Source: Gerris lacustris (taxonomy: Eukaryota > Arthropoda > Insecta > Hemiptera > Gerridae). Taken from it: DNA of 64,000 nucleotides. Under the pieces are notes generated by a model that ran no database searches, was not told the origin of the DNA, and saw nothing but the letters and a program-made list of their open reading frames with translations. Each line of letters begins with the position of its first letter. Position 1 is the stretch's first letter. A program made the position numbers and the translations under genes. Of the stretch, positions 46,374 through 57,362 are shown piece after piece. Location of the stretch: contig OX578278.1 of the NCBI GenBank assembly GCA_951217055.1, positions 32,935,105 through 32,999,104 of the forward strand, in the 5' to 3' direction.

Positions 46374-47086
46374 CAGGTCAACTGTGTGCTAGTCAGCACA
46401 CAGCGAGGGTCCGTAGGCAACCCTGTATAGTTTAAGTAGTACCCTATTGATGGTGTTTTTTAAAATGCTAAAAAGCTTACTTTGAACTATCCTCTGGGTC
46501 TGATATGCTCAAAACACATAAACAAACTTCTGATAAAGTATTTTTTTGCCACTAAACCGGACTACAACCATATAAATACATCGAAAAGACCACGGTTATA
46601 AAAATACGTATTTTGTCAATAAAAAATAAAATAATATTTTTTTCGAAATTTCCAACAAGTGGTATCTTTACTTTTGGTCGAAGAATAATCAGGAATTTTT
46701 TCAGATTTTTTGCACTTCACATAAGCGAGATAGAAGGGGGGGACACGTTTCACACCCACTTCAAACTTGCCTACGATCGCCCTATCAAAGTTATAACCAA
46801 TGAATTATATATTTTTGTAATCAGCTCAACGTACCCTTTCATATGATACCCCTCACGGTGTCAAAAAAAAATTTAACCCTTAAGTTTTTTTACCCTAATT
46901 TTTTTTTTTTTTAAATTTTTTAAGTCGCTATATTTTTAAAATATGTGGGCAGGTACAAGACTCATACATGCCAAATTTCAAAGTGATCGGACGAAAAGTG
47001 TAGCGGCGAGAGCAGGCGACAGGACGGACGGACAGACACACGCAGGAAAATATAAGGGTCCTTGGTTTTGCCTACGGACCCTAAAA
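46374..47086 (+). repeat. Dispersed repeat family B, copy 3 (most complete)
   Basis: It has the intact GTGTGCTAGTCAGCACAC hairpin and AGGGTCCGTAGGC start, a G-run with 'GACACGTTTCACACCCACTT', 'CCCTTTCATATGATACCCCT', 'TTCAAAGTGATCGGACGAAA', a (GACGGACA) tract and the GGGTCC...GGACCC terminal hairpin. The 77- and 97-codon ORFs overlapping it also occur in the other copies because the DNA is repeated. Confidence 0.82.
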
Positions 47087-47409
47087 AGGATAGGTCATGC
47101 TCAAATTATAATAGGTATCGCTATAAGGTTTATGGAAAACCTAGCAAACGTTGAACACAATAAAATCAGATGCAGAAAGCTTCATTTAAACACTCTTTTA
47201 AAAACTCAAAGCGGAGTATCATGCAAACGAAAATAATAACATCAGTTCGTGAATACTTTTATAAGGTAATTAACAAAATTATTGATTCATCATTTAAAAC
47301 AAAAAGACTTAATGAAGTTTGAAAGAAAGTTAACAAATGTCTCTAAATGTTAGTCTATTATCCATTTATATACGGAACCATGCCATGATGTCATTTTTGG
47401 GGTTCCGCA

Positions 47410-47430
47410 AAGAGAGAGAGAGAGAGAGAG
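47410..47430. repeat. (GA)n microsatellite
   Basis: Uninterrupted AG/GA tract of 21 bp. Confidence 0.95.
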
Positions 47431-47679
47431 AAAATAGACAGTTTAATATTAAATATAGTTAAATATTTGCAAAGATGTTCCCCGAATAATGTCCTCAAAG
47501 AGCGGTGTTATCAGTTAATTTTAAATTAGCTGACAATAATTTATCGAGCCTTCTTTCTTGGGATAGTATGTATACGTATACTATACTAATGTTGATATAT
47601 CCCTAAAATTTCAATTTTATAACAAAATTTAAGTTAATCCCTTCCGACTTTTTAAATCCTTTATATTAACTTCACTTTT

Positions 47680-47718
47680 GTGCCTGGGTGCCTGGGGGAG
47701 TGCCTGGGTGCCTGGCGT
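47680..47718. repeat. GTGCCTGG minisatellite
   Basis: Four GTGCCTGG units with one insertion. It precedes the family K array where other insect repeats have a (TGTCTGTC)n tract. Confidence 0.8.
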
Positions 47719-47724
47719 CAACAT

Positions 47725-48540
47725 TTTTGGAAGGCTAGTCAACCCTATTCTACTTATCCGATCGAGCTGAAACTTGGCACATAGACTCTCTACCAATACA
47801 ACAACATTTTAACAAATTAATTAATTAATTAAATTTAATTAATTAATTAATTAATTTTTCAATTCAACTAATTTTTTTTTAAAAAATGGATGGATTAAAT
47901 AAATTTTAAAAAATTAAGTATTAAAAGTAAAATAAAAAATTAATTAATTAATTAATTGGTTGGTATATAAAATCTTTGGAAGGCTAGTTAACCCTCTTCT
48001 ACTTATCCGATCGAGCTGAAACTTGGCACATAGACTCTCAACCAATACAAAAACATTTTAACAAATTAATTAATTAATTAAATTTAATTAATTAATTAAT
48101 AAATTAATTTTTCAATTTAATTAATTTTTTTAAAAAAATGAATGGATTAAATAAATTTTAAAAAATTAAGTATTAAAAGTAAAATAAAAAAATAATTAAT
48201 TAATTAATTGGTTGGTATATAAAATCTTTGGAAGGCTAGTTAACCCTCTTCTACTTATCCGATCGAGCTGAAATTTGGCACATAGACTCTCTACCAATAC
48301 AAAAACATTTTAACAAATTAATTAATTAATTAAATTTAATTAATTAATTAATAAATTAATTATCTTTTTAAAAATGAATGGATTAATTAATATTTAAAAA
48401 TTAAGTAATAAAAATTTATTTAATTAATTAATTAATTGGTAGGTATATATAAAATCTTTATAGGGCTAGTTAACCCTCTTCCAGTCGTCCAATCGAGCTA
48501 AAACTTGGCACATAGACTCTCTACCAATACTTCCCCCTCA
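47725..48540. repeat. Tandem array of about 250-bp units (family K)
   Basis: Units start at about 47,729, 47,976, 48,228 and 48,462 with 'GGAAGGCTAGTTAACCCTCT', then 'CGATCGAGCTGAAACTTGGC' and 'ACATAGACTCTCTACCAATA'. Each continues into an (ATTA)n stretch and 'GGTTGGTATATAAAATCTTT'. The last unit is partial. A related fragment lies at 52,965-53,060. Confidence 0.88.
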
Positions 48541-50120
48541 CAACCAAAATGCAAAAATATAAAGGATTTATAATAAAAACTTGGGTTTTATGGGCTGGTA
48601 TTATTAAACTTTTATATTGATAAGCCAACCATGAATTATATAAAACCTAAGCTTTATTTGGAGACCCTGAAAATCATCCTGTGATACCAACAAACTAACT
48701 AATAACGGAGCTAACAAACAGAAGAACATACAAACTAACAAAAAAAAAACAAATAAAGCAAACAGAAGAACATATAAACATAATCAAAATAAAGGAACAA
48801 GTAAACAGAAAACATGCAAACAAACTAAAAATGAAACAAATAAACTAACAAAGAAAGAAGCAAACAAAAAATTATAAAAATAAACTTCAACTTCAATTAT
48901 TCAACTTCAGTTAACTTCAATTATTCATTCAGTTATTCAACTTCAATTGTAGTTGTAATTTGGGTTTGGGTTACTATAAATTCTATAAGGGATCCCCAAG
49001 AATAAGCAAAATAGATTTAGGATTCCCCCTGATGAAAGTAGTTGGAAAACACTGGATTACCTAAAAAAATCTATGAATCGGAAAAAATGTTTGGTCATAT
49101 TAATACTGTTTTTACAGGTTTAAATGAAGGTTACTTTTTTTTATAGTAATTCATAAAGCTGCGCGATGTATTCTTAAGTATTAAATAGAAAAAAAACTCG
49201 CATCAATAGACTAACTGTTATACTCCTGAAAGAGGAAAAAAAAGAAACCAACTTTCGCTTGGCTCAAGCAAATAGTTTTTTTGTTGAACAAAAGGAAGGT
49301 TAGTTTTCAAAGCATCTAATTACTGGGTAAACAATTCGTAGTATTTTCTTTTCCTCGATGTAACAGTAGCTATTTTTTTTGCTAATCCCAAGGAACTGTT
49401 CTGTTTACTTTGTATGAAAGTTTTCGTATTAATTACGTTGTACTTAGGTTTATAGTACTGCGGTACATTCAAGTAAACAAAAGAAGTGTATTGGGACTAT
49501 CTGAAAGTCAATATAATCTAAGCGGTCAAACTGTCCGTGCTTTATATATTTTTAGTGTCTGTAGCTAAGGACCCTTATAATTGCCTTTCATTGTCTGTCT
49601 GTATGTCTGTCTTTAAGGTATTTCCAAAATTACCCAAAACAAAAATTGAGACTTTGCTGTTATATTATGTGCAATAACCCAAACGCAGGAAGAAACAGGG
49701 TAGTCCCTAAAAAATGCCTCAAAAGTAAGGGGTAGCGTCAAATGGGGTGTGTACGCCCTGAGTACAAATACATACATATTTGGTTACTTTTTGCAACAAT
49801 TCATCTTCACACCATGTGTCCTTAAAAATTGCATCATTCTGCTACCTTAGCAAGCTTGTATAGAGACACAAGTTTCATAAAAAAAACAAATCCGAAATAA
49901 GAAGGAGGTTTTTGTGAGTTTTCAGGAAAATCAAAATTTCATACTTAAAATTATTAAGAAAGATGTTTCAAACAGGATTAGGTTTCTATAAAAAATTTCT
50001 CAATTTAGAGGAATTCACAAATTCATTTAGAGAAAATACATGTATATGAAAGGACCGTTCATTTCTTTATCTCTGTCAAAAATTGTCAAACAAAGTTCTT
50101 ACACTGCATATATATATACA
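48541..50120. other. No gene recognised; family B remnant at 49,545-49,615
   Basis: 'GTGTCTGTAGCTAAGGACCC' and 'TTGTCTGTCTGTATGTCTGT' at 49,554-49,611 are a minus-oriented family B end. An A-rich region at 48,690-48,870 has degenerate 'AAACAAATAAAC' units. Confidence 0.45.
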
Positions 50121-50122
50121 CA

Positions 50123-50124
<2 letters not shown>

Positions 50125-50173
<49 letters not shown>

Positions 50174-50175
50174 TA
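50125..50175. repeat. (CA)n/(TA)n microsatellite
   Basis: CA dinucleotides to 50,158 are followed by TA dinucleotides. Confidence 0.95.
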
Positions 50176-50400
50176 TATATTGTTTTTTGATAAGTTGTGT
50201 TCCGATAGTAAAAATATTGATATGTTTGCTAAAAGTGGATATTTATCAGCATTAGCGAGGTATTTGGTTCTTGAAAAAATATGAAATCAAGAACAGGAAA
50301 TTTAAATTTAAGAACAACATATTTATAACTAAAATATAAATTACGAACCAAATATTTTTAACTCAGGTACAAGAAGACTTTCGCGGCTAATGTCATCATG

Positions 50401-50560
50401 GATTTCTAGGTCTTCTGGTGATGACCATGACATGTTCAATGGGTTATCCGTTATCCAATGTTTCGCCTCCTATCCTGGAGGCATATTCAGGGGTGTTGTT
50501 CTAAGCGAGAGAAAACCTATGTGAATCACATGTTGTTCTCGCTTAGAAGACCTAGAAATC
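50401..50560 (-). repeat. 160-bp foldback with hammerhead-like core
   Basis: GATTTCTAGGTCTTC (50,401-50,415) and GAAGACCTAGAAATC (50,546-50,560) are exact inverses, and CTAAGCGAGA/TCTCGCTTAG nests inside. On the minus strand 'CTGAATATGCCTCC', a 6-nt loop and 'GGAGGCGAAAC' follow the hammerhead order CUGANGA, helix II, GAAA. One core base is changed (G8 to U). It is possibly a Penelope-type remnant. Confidence 0.6.
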
Positions 50561-52337
50561 TATAATAATATTTTAAAGTTATAACGTTACTATTTATAAC
50601 AGACTACGAAATTATGTACACGATAAAAATACTTTATGTATTATAAATAAATTTATTCCAAACATGTACTAAACGGTTGTTTTGACAGGACAGACCACAA
50701 CTTTCTTCCCACTACATAAACCTAGAGTTCATAATTTTATCAAGAAGAAAAGGGCACGGATTTAGTGTCCCACCACGTACGAATTGCTCCGTGTGTCTTG
50801 TCATTGTCATCGAAAAATGTAACTCGCGAAAACCAGTACCGGTTGATTTTTTAGTTGCAGCAACGCTATTGAGGTGATCTGCCTCTAAACGTTTCTTATT
50901 TTTTGTTTCATTTTTCTTAGACCTCCCATGTCACGAAATCAAGTTGCAAACCCTTTGTTGAATTGAATCTTGCGGTTCTGATTTGAAACTGTAAGGTAAT
51001 GCGTGGTCTGGCGGGTTTTTCCCTTTTGATGGAAAGTGTCTAAAAATTAATTGAATTTCAATGGAAATTGAATGATTCCTTGAACTATATTATAGAAAGG
51101 CGTGGACTTTACTTTATAATTATTTCTAACAATATTTTCTTTAACAAATAGTTTCTTTGTAAATTCAATCAAAGAAAAACTATAAATTTTTTTCATAGAA
51201 AAACTTTAATAGGTAAGATTGAACTATTGAATTAAAAACGGTTGTCCATGATTTTTATATGCGTTTTATATTTTCGCAGGAATTACTCGCTTAGATAAAC
51301 ACATATGTACGTTGTAATCTCATATTCTTCCACATCTTCAATGGTACAAGAATGAAGAATGTGAAGAAAAAATGTTCGATAGCCACGGTCTAAAACTATC
51401 AGGGTCTAAAGTGTCTTCACAGTTCCCGAGACCAATGCCGATTATCTCAGCTGCATTTCCCATCGCACGCTCATTCTGACACGGGTAAGAGAAGCTAGTC
51501 TCACGTTGTGCAATCCTCGTCGGGTGTTAAGTAAAAACTCCTCGTTTGCTTTTTTTCACTTCTTCTTCTTCCCCATCGATGGCTTCTTTTAACTCGGAAT
51601 CACACAGTAGTTTTAGTAAAAAGAGAACTCTAGAGAGCCTGACAGAAAATCTTCACTAACAGCCTGACACAAACGTTAAAAATATCATCGCAAGCGGGTC
51701 ATGCAGCATGTGACAAGCTTTGCTTTGTTTTACCAATACACTTTGTTATAAGAGACTTCTTTGGATGTAACATATTATGTTTTTGTTACTCCTTTCTATA
51801 ACATTTATCTGTGTCCTACCATTTTCATTTAAAACTTCCTCAATCAAAAACAAATTTTCTACTCTACATCAATCTTGATTCGCTAGTTTTACGTTTCAAT
51901 TTATTTCTTTTTTCTTTTCCTTACCTAACAGTATTGTTTTCACACAAAAAATCCGAAACTGAGATTTTAACGGAATTATCCGTTTTGGGTGTTTTTAAGA
52001 CCATTTAAGGGTTTAGATTTTACAACGTTTAGATTTTACAACGTATTATCGGAAGGGTTATTTTGCTATCTTTGCCTCCCTGTAGGGGGCAAAATATTGG
52101 AGATAGAAAAAATAGTTTCAAGTAAAAGTTTATTATTTTTCACTATAGAATCTAAATATGCTATCAAAAATATACACTCCAATTTGAAATTTTGAAGTTG
52201 GGTGGCCTGGGGGCAAAGTGGGTGGTTGCCCCTAGTGGGAGATTGCATGAAAACAAACTTCCCTTTTCATGGTAGAGATCCCCCAAGTTTTATTAATTTA
52301 TCTCAAACCGTTCAAAAGTTAAGAGAGAGGGGGGGGG
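50561..52337. other. No gene recognised
   Basis: Noncoding. The 65- and 68-codon ORFs around 51,811-52,195 lack domains and splice context. Confidence 0.45.
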
Positions 52338-52356
52338 AGACTTTTGGATCACCCTG
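52338..52356 (-). mobile_element. Orphan mariner/Tc1-type terminus
   Basis: 'CTTTTGGATCACCCTG' followed by TA is the inverse of a CAGGGTGATCC terminus, typical of Tc1/mariner ends with TA target sites. No partner end was found upstream. Confidence 0.45.
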
Positions 52357-52358
52357 TA

Positions 52359-52964
52359 TAATAGATAACGATAACGATATTTTTTTCTAACTAATTTTAA
52401 TTGTTCATTAATACATTCATCTTGGAGTAATATGGAGTCTTTTAAGTATGTCATTTCACTTTCATTCAACCTGACTGACATCATTCGAGGACTGCTCTGT
52501 TTGATCCTGTACTTTTAACTCCCCCAACAGTCATCTAATGTTTTTACTCCCACACCATTCAATTTTATATTTTGATTAGAATTAAAATAATTATTTAATC
52601 TAGTAATTCTACTTTTTAATGCTGCACGCATCTTCTTTCATAGTACCATCTGCTCCTCTAGGATCTCCCTGTCCTAATTTACATTGGCATTTCCACTCCT
52701 AGCCATTGATATATTAACTTACGCAATTATATAGTTTGAGAATTAGAATATATTTAATACAAAATAACACATAACTAAGACAACAGTAAATATGTAAACA
52801 TTTAACTGACACATCACAGAACCCTAAGCCTCTAGGTCCTTTTACACTAATACCCCCAACAATCCCCCACCCAAACTATCTTTTGTGCTTATTAACACCT
52901 GTTGTTTTTATCCAGTATATGTAAAATTATCATTGGAAATAGTCAAAAGACTGAAGAGGTCGTC
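52359..52964. other. No gene recognised
   Basis: Noncoding AT-rich sequence. Confidence 0.4.
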
Positions 52965-53060
52965 TGATTGTTATTAAATCCTTTATATTAACATCACTTT
53001 TGTATGTTTGTGTCTGTTGTTTGTCGTCAAAATGTTTGGAGGGCTGAACCAACACAAAAA
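52965..53060 (+). repeat. Family K fragment
   Basis: 'AAATCCTTTATATTAACATC', 'ACTTTTGT' and 'GGAGGGCT' parallel the stretch leading into the array at 47,655-47,735. A 'TGTTTGTGTCTGTTGTTTGT' tract takes the place of the GTGCCTGG units. Confidence 0.5.
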
Positions 53061-53099
53061 CATTCTATCAAATTAATATCAATTGTACTTTAGATGATG

Positions 53100-53420
53100 T
53101 ATATGCAGTTTTATTAAAATCGTTACGTTAGAACGTAAGATATTGGTAAAAACGTTGTTTTTTTTCTACTTTTATTTAAACATTTAGACCAAATTTAAAG
53201 GATTTTGCGTTGTATATCACTTTTTAGTGGTGTCGCTGTTTCTTTTACTAAAAAATTGTATTTATAAAAAAGTTTGTCTCATCGAATACCTAGAATGTTA
53301 TTATGTCGATGATATTAGAATCTTTTCGCGTCCTAAAATTTCAATTTGAAGCTCACTTTTAAGCGAGCATTGTTGGCTAACGCTTGCACTGATACACTGC
53401 CTAACGAACTTAGCCTGTAT
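53100..53420 (-). repeat. Dispersed repeat family N, minus copy
   Basis: 'TTAAAATCGTTACGTTAGAA', 'TTAGTGGTGTCGCTGTTTCT' and 'TAACGAACTTAGC' are the inverse of the family N order at 36,638. Confidence 0.7.
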
Positions 53421-54709
53421 GTATACCAAATTTAAACTAAAAAGGTCAACTTTTACTTAAGTTATCATCGGACACGTAAACGTTACTTACAGACAAACAA
53501 ACAGAGTCATCACAGAAACATTTATCATTATAAATTAAGTCGCTTAGGCATTGTAATTTAATTAATTAAACAAATATTATTGAAAAATGTATTTAAATAA
53601 TATAAAATATGAAAATATCATAAATAATGGTAATATAACCTCAATAAATTAGAGATTCATTTTAAAAATAAAGTTTTATTACTTATTAAAAAAAAACAAT
53701 AATTATTTGACTAAAATAGGTATATTTTAATTCGTAATATTGTCAAGAATGTACATTACATTATATACGTATGTAAATTTTAAGTAGGAAGAGAGAGAAC
53801 ATAACCTAAGTTGTATCCTAGTATTTCATCATCGCATACATTAATTAATTACTATTTATCTTCCTTTCTAATATATTTATGAATAATATATAATTTTTGA
53901 ATGACATATATGGAAGTCTTGCAGAAGAATAAGAATGCATCTATAGTACTATTTATTATTATTATTAATTTTTAGTTTAGAATATAAAGATTAAACATAG
54001 CTTGTTAAATATGAAATCCTTTAGTACTATAATTTAGTATTATAATTTAGTGTAATTTTTTAGTACTATAATAGTACTAACCTTCAAAAACGCCAAAAAT
54101 GTTGTCATTAAATGTGTTGGAAAAAATGGGTTACGTGTAAGGGGTAAAATGTTGACTACATATATTTGTTTTTATAAAATATTCCCTAAATTCGAATTTA
54201 CTACCCTAATTCTCTGAATACATCTTATTAAACCTAGAAGAGACAATTTTATTTCAATATACCTATCCTCAAATAAGCAGAGCAGGAATGCAAATTTGAG
54301 AATGATAAAATTAAAAATAATTAGCCTGTAGATGGACTAAAACATAAAGGGCAGGCCAATCTATGTTGAAAATTACACCATCAAAAGATAAGAGATAACG
54401 ACTTTTTATCAACTCTTTTTGTCCACAATCGGTAAAAAGGAAGTATTTATTTTATATTATTCGCTTGTACGTTAGCCTATCATTATAAGTAATTTTAGTT
54501 TAGATATTTCAATATAGCCATATACACATGGAGGAAATTACATTGCAATAAAATAGTTTGGCTGTAACTTTAGATTGTTAGATTACAGTGCCAGATAGAT
54601 AAGCATACACTATTAAGCCAACTAGTTCATTGTAAAGATCCTTATCAAATTGATTTATTTAATGTTGGACACTTCATAACATAATTTTATTAGTAACTGA
54701 AAGAGAACT
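53421..54709. other. Upstream flank of the secreted-protein gene; no other gene
   Basis: Very AT-rich. A 'TAGTACTATAATTTAGTATT' type short repeat lies at 54,020-54,078. No clear promoter motif can be assigned. Confidence 0.4.
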
Positions 54710-54784
54710 ATGACTCCAGTGATTTTAGTTTTATTTCTGTTAAGAAGTTTTAGAGAAGGCGGTTTTACTTCAGCAGCCTCTTCA
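54710..54784 (+). CDS. Secreted MD-2-related-like protein, exon 1 (signal peptide)
   Basis: ATG at 54,710 opens 25 codons: a short N-region (MTP), a hydrophobic core VILVLFLL at residues 4-11, and a small-residue tail ending SAASS. This is the layout of a signal peptide. It ends at a strong donor (TTCA|GTAAGT, GT at 54,785), leaving phase 0. The next exon at 55,805 starts in phase 0, so the two join without a shift. No upstream in-frame start was judged better. The intron between is 1,020 nt. The exon is too short to identify alone; the call depends on exons 2 and 3 and on the phase match. The protein is expected to be exported from the cell. Confidence 0.6.
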
Positions 54785-55804
54785 GTAAGTTAACGAAATG
54801 ACAATAAATTATCATTTTTTGGAATAATATTATATATCTATTATTTCATTAGAAAATATAATATTATATTTTATACTGATAATATAAATAATATTGTTAA
54901 ACAGTGTGTCCTAAGATAGAGTATCCAAGGGGAAAAATTTACCTATATTTGGAATTTTTAAAAAAAAAGTCAATGACAAGAAGAAGAAGAATGCAGCAGG
55001 TTCTTAAGAATGTTAAGAACCTGACTGTTCTTAAACCTCTGAACATTTTCTAGATTTTGTGGACATGGTGTTGATAAAAAAATTATCAAGAGTAAACTGC
55101 CCTTATTTTTATCAAAAAATGAAATAAGGCTTTTGTGATATTTGCTTCTAATAAGGTGTAAATATTAGAATTATTTTTTACTTGTTGTTATGCTAAACAA
55201 AAACTTAATCACTTTCTTACATACACTGTGGTAGTTTACTCTTGGTAATTATTTAAAGTTTTCAAGAAACTGAACAATATCAAGTACACAAAATCAAGAA
55301 CATAATATTACCATTTTTAGAGGTTTGGATAAAGAACGACTTCTTTTCGAAAACTCATATATAAGTAAATTTATCATCTTGGATACTCCTATGAACGCAC
55401 TGTTTATTTAGAAGAGCCCTTACATTAAGGGAGGCATGGTAGATAGATAACAGTGGTTAAAATATGAGAGTTGAAACTTGGTAAAACAAATCAGTACTTA
55501 CATGTTGATCGTGTAAGGACTAACACCTTAGTTGTTCCACCCGAAAAAATCATAAATTTTACGTCATTGATCCATTGTGCCCAATGAAGTATCCATAGAA
55601 ACTGTTTAACAAAAAGAACAAAAACAACAACCCCGATTAAAATAAATTCAAAAGTTATTAATATTTTTCATATGGGTGCATTATTCTGATAAAGGAAAGA
55701 GTTTGTTTTCATTTTGAAATATTTATTTCAATTATTATTATTTATTTTATCTCAGCTGTCTAGTTGGTCATAATTACATATTATCATATACTTTTTTTTT
55801 ACAG

Positions 55805-55960
55805 ATGGAAGTGGTCATAGAAGTTCAAAGCACGTCAGTGTGCCCTGATTTTCATTACGATTTTCATCTTATTCCAGTTATGGAGAAAAGTGGTCAGAAT
55901 CAGTGGAAAGTATCCTCCAATTTTTCATTTCCTTATGATCTCGGAGATAAAGAAACACAT
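55805..55960 (+). CDS. Secreted MD-2-related-like protein, exon 2
   Basis: A pyrimidine-rich tract and ACAG precede 55,805, and CACAT|GTAAGC follows 55,960, so this is a well-bounded 52-codon exon in phase 0 on both sides. It encodes residues 26-77, starting MEVVIEVQSTSVCPD, with one Cys at residue 38 and a central 'NQWKVSSNFSFPYDLGDKET'. Small secreted insect proteins of the MD-2-related/DUF1091-like group have an N-terminal Cys soon after the signal peptide. A 'W-x-x-N-x-x-F-x-x-P-x-D' strand region follows, then a Cys-containing helix, as found in exon 3. Such proteins form a beta-sandwich that holds lipids, but no ligand can be inferred here. The reading frame runs on into the intron to 56,044, which is why it looks like a longer ORF. 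Confidence 0.78.
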
Positions 55961-56125
55961 GTAAGCTCCCTCCTTTTTTATTTGATATTCAACTATAGAA
56001 TGATAAATTCAAGAAACAGTTCAATTGACGAGAAAAAAAAATAAAGGTCAAGGTAGGAGACTAAATAAAAAATCTGTCCCATAAAAATCTTTCTTAACTT
56101 TCACATACACGAAGGCTTGCCATAA

Positions 56126-56544
56126 AGCCTAGTTTACATTGGTAGAGTAAAGGGTCAAGTGCACTAGCTTACTTTTTAGCACAAGGGACACGGTAGACTA
56201 AAATGGTGTGCTGTTTTTTGGTAGAGTGACTCTAAAGTCGTTCACACGTGCTTGAGATAGTAGCCTTAGTAAAGTGAGGTTATTACGTTTTTAGTTCTGA
56301 ATAATCCCGCAATTAATATTTATAGAAGAGGTATTCAATGTTAGGACAGACGTAGGGTGGGGGGTCTACTCGCCCGTCGGCGGGCGAGCTACTCTACCCC
56401 CGCACTAGCTTATTTACTCGACCAACTTTTATCCACTGTCCTCGACCGTTTACTATCCGTATCGTTCACATTAGGCTAGTAGCTTGGCAGAGTGCTACTC
56501 GACCTAGCTACTCGACCGTTTACTCAACCAATGTAAACTAGGCT
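56126..56544. mobile_element. 419-bp PIF/Harbinger-like MITE with TAA target duplication
   Basis: The ends AGCCTAGTTTACATTGGT and ACCAATGTAAACTAGGCT are exact inverses. TAA lies directly outside each end (56,123-56,125 and 56,545-56,547). The inverted repeat extends into 'GAGTAAAGGGTC'/'CGACCGTTTACTC'. There is no ORF. It lies in intron 2 of the secreted-protein gene, 15 bp from the next element. Confidence 0.85.
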
Positions 56545-57362
56545 TAAGTCCCGGTTTTAAGGTAGGTTCACAGCTAGCGGATACGTATTGCGGAGGGCTA
56601 TAATATTAGTCCAGTCACGAGAGGTTCAAAAAGGGGGTCCACCTTGCGTTTGGTGCAGGAAATGATTTTATTTTTTTGTGTCCTCAGGCATGATTAGGAG
56701 ATGTCAAATCCAAATTTGCGACCTCTAAATCATGGCGGATAACTTTTGGTGGGCTAAAAACCACGATTTTTCGGTTTTTCGCTTAAAACTTGAAAACGGC
56801 TGGTCCTGTCGACAAAATAGTTCTATTCAAAATTGAAAAGCACAAAATGTCCTTTCAAATGCACTAGTCAAAAGTATTTCTACTCCAATTTATACCAGTT
56901 CTACAGAACTTTGAAAATTGCTAAAATTTTCCAAAATCGAAAACACTCATATTTTTATGCTTTTTAATATTGAACCTTTTTTAATATTATCCTTCGTAAT
57001 GTTGGTCTAAGGCATTTAAGACTTCTCCAAAAGTCTTAAATCGCTTTTAGAAAGGTGTGGTAAGGTCGAGGGAGTGTTTCAGGGGAGGGGGGAGAGTTTG
57101 TGAGGGAGGGGGGGGGGGGGGGGGGGAGAGTAAGTAACGATACGCATATTCAATTCTTGCAGCGTAAAACGCAACCATTCTCGACTTTTGCTATGTCAAT
57201 TTATTTTAATGGGGGGGGGGGGGGGGAGTCCACAAGAAGGGGGTAGGAGGATTAGGAACCTAGTACCGGCCCAACATTAAAAAAGACCTGAGAGAAAATA
57301 AATAAAAACAAATCTGTTTCAGACCATTCTAAAACCAAATCCGTAAAAAAAACATAGATATA

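Noticed and set aside
47725..48540. CRISPR-like array
   Set aside because: Units of about 250 bp repeat along their full length with no unique spacers, in a eukaryotic context.
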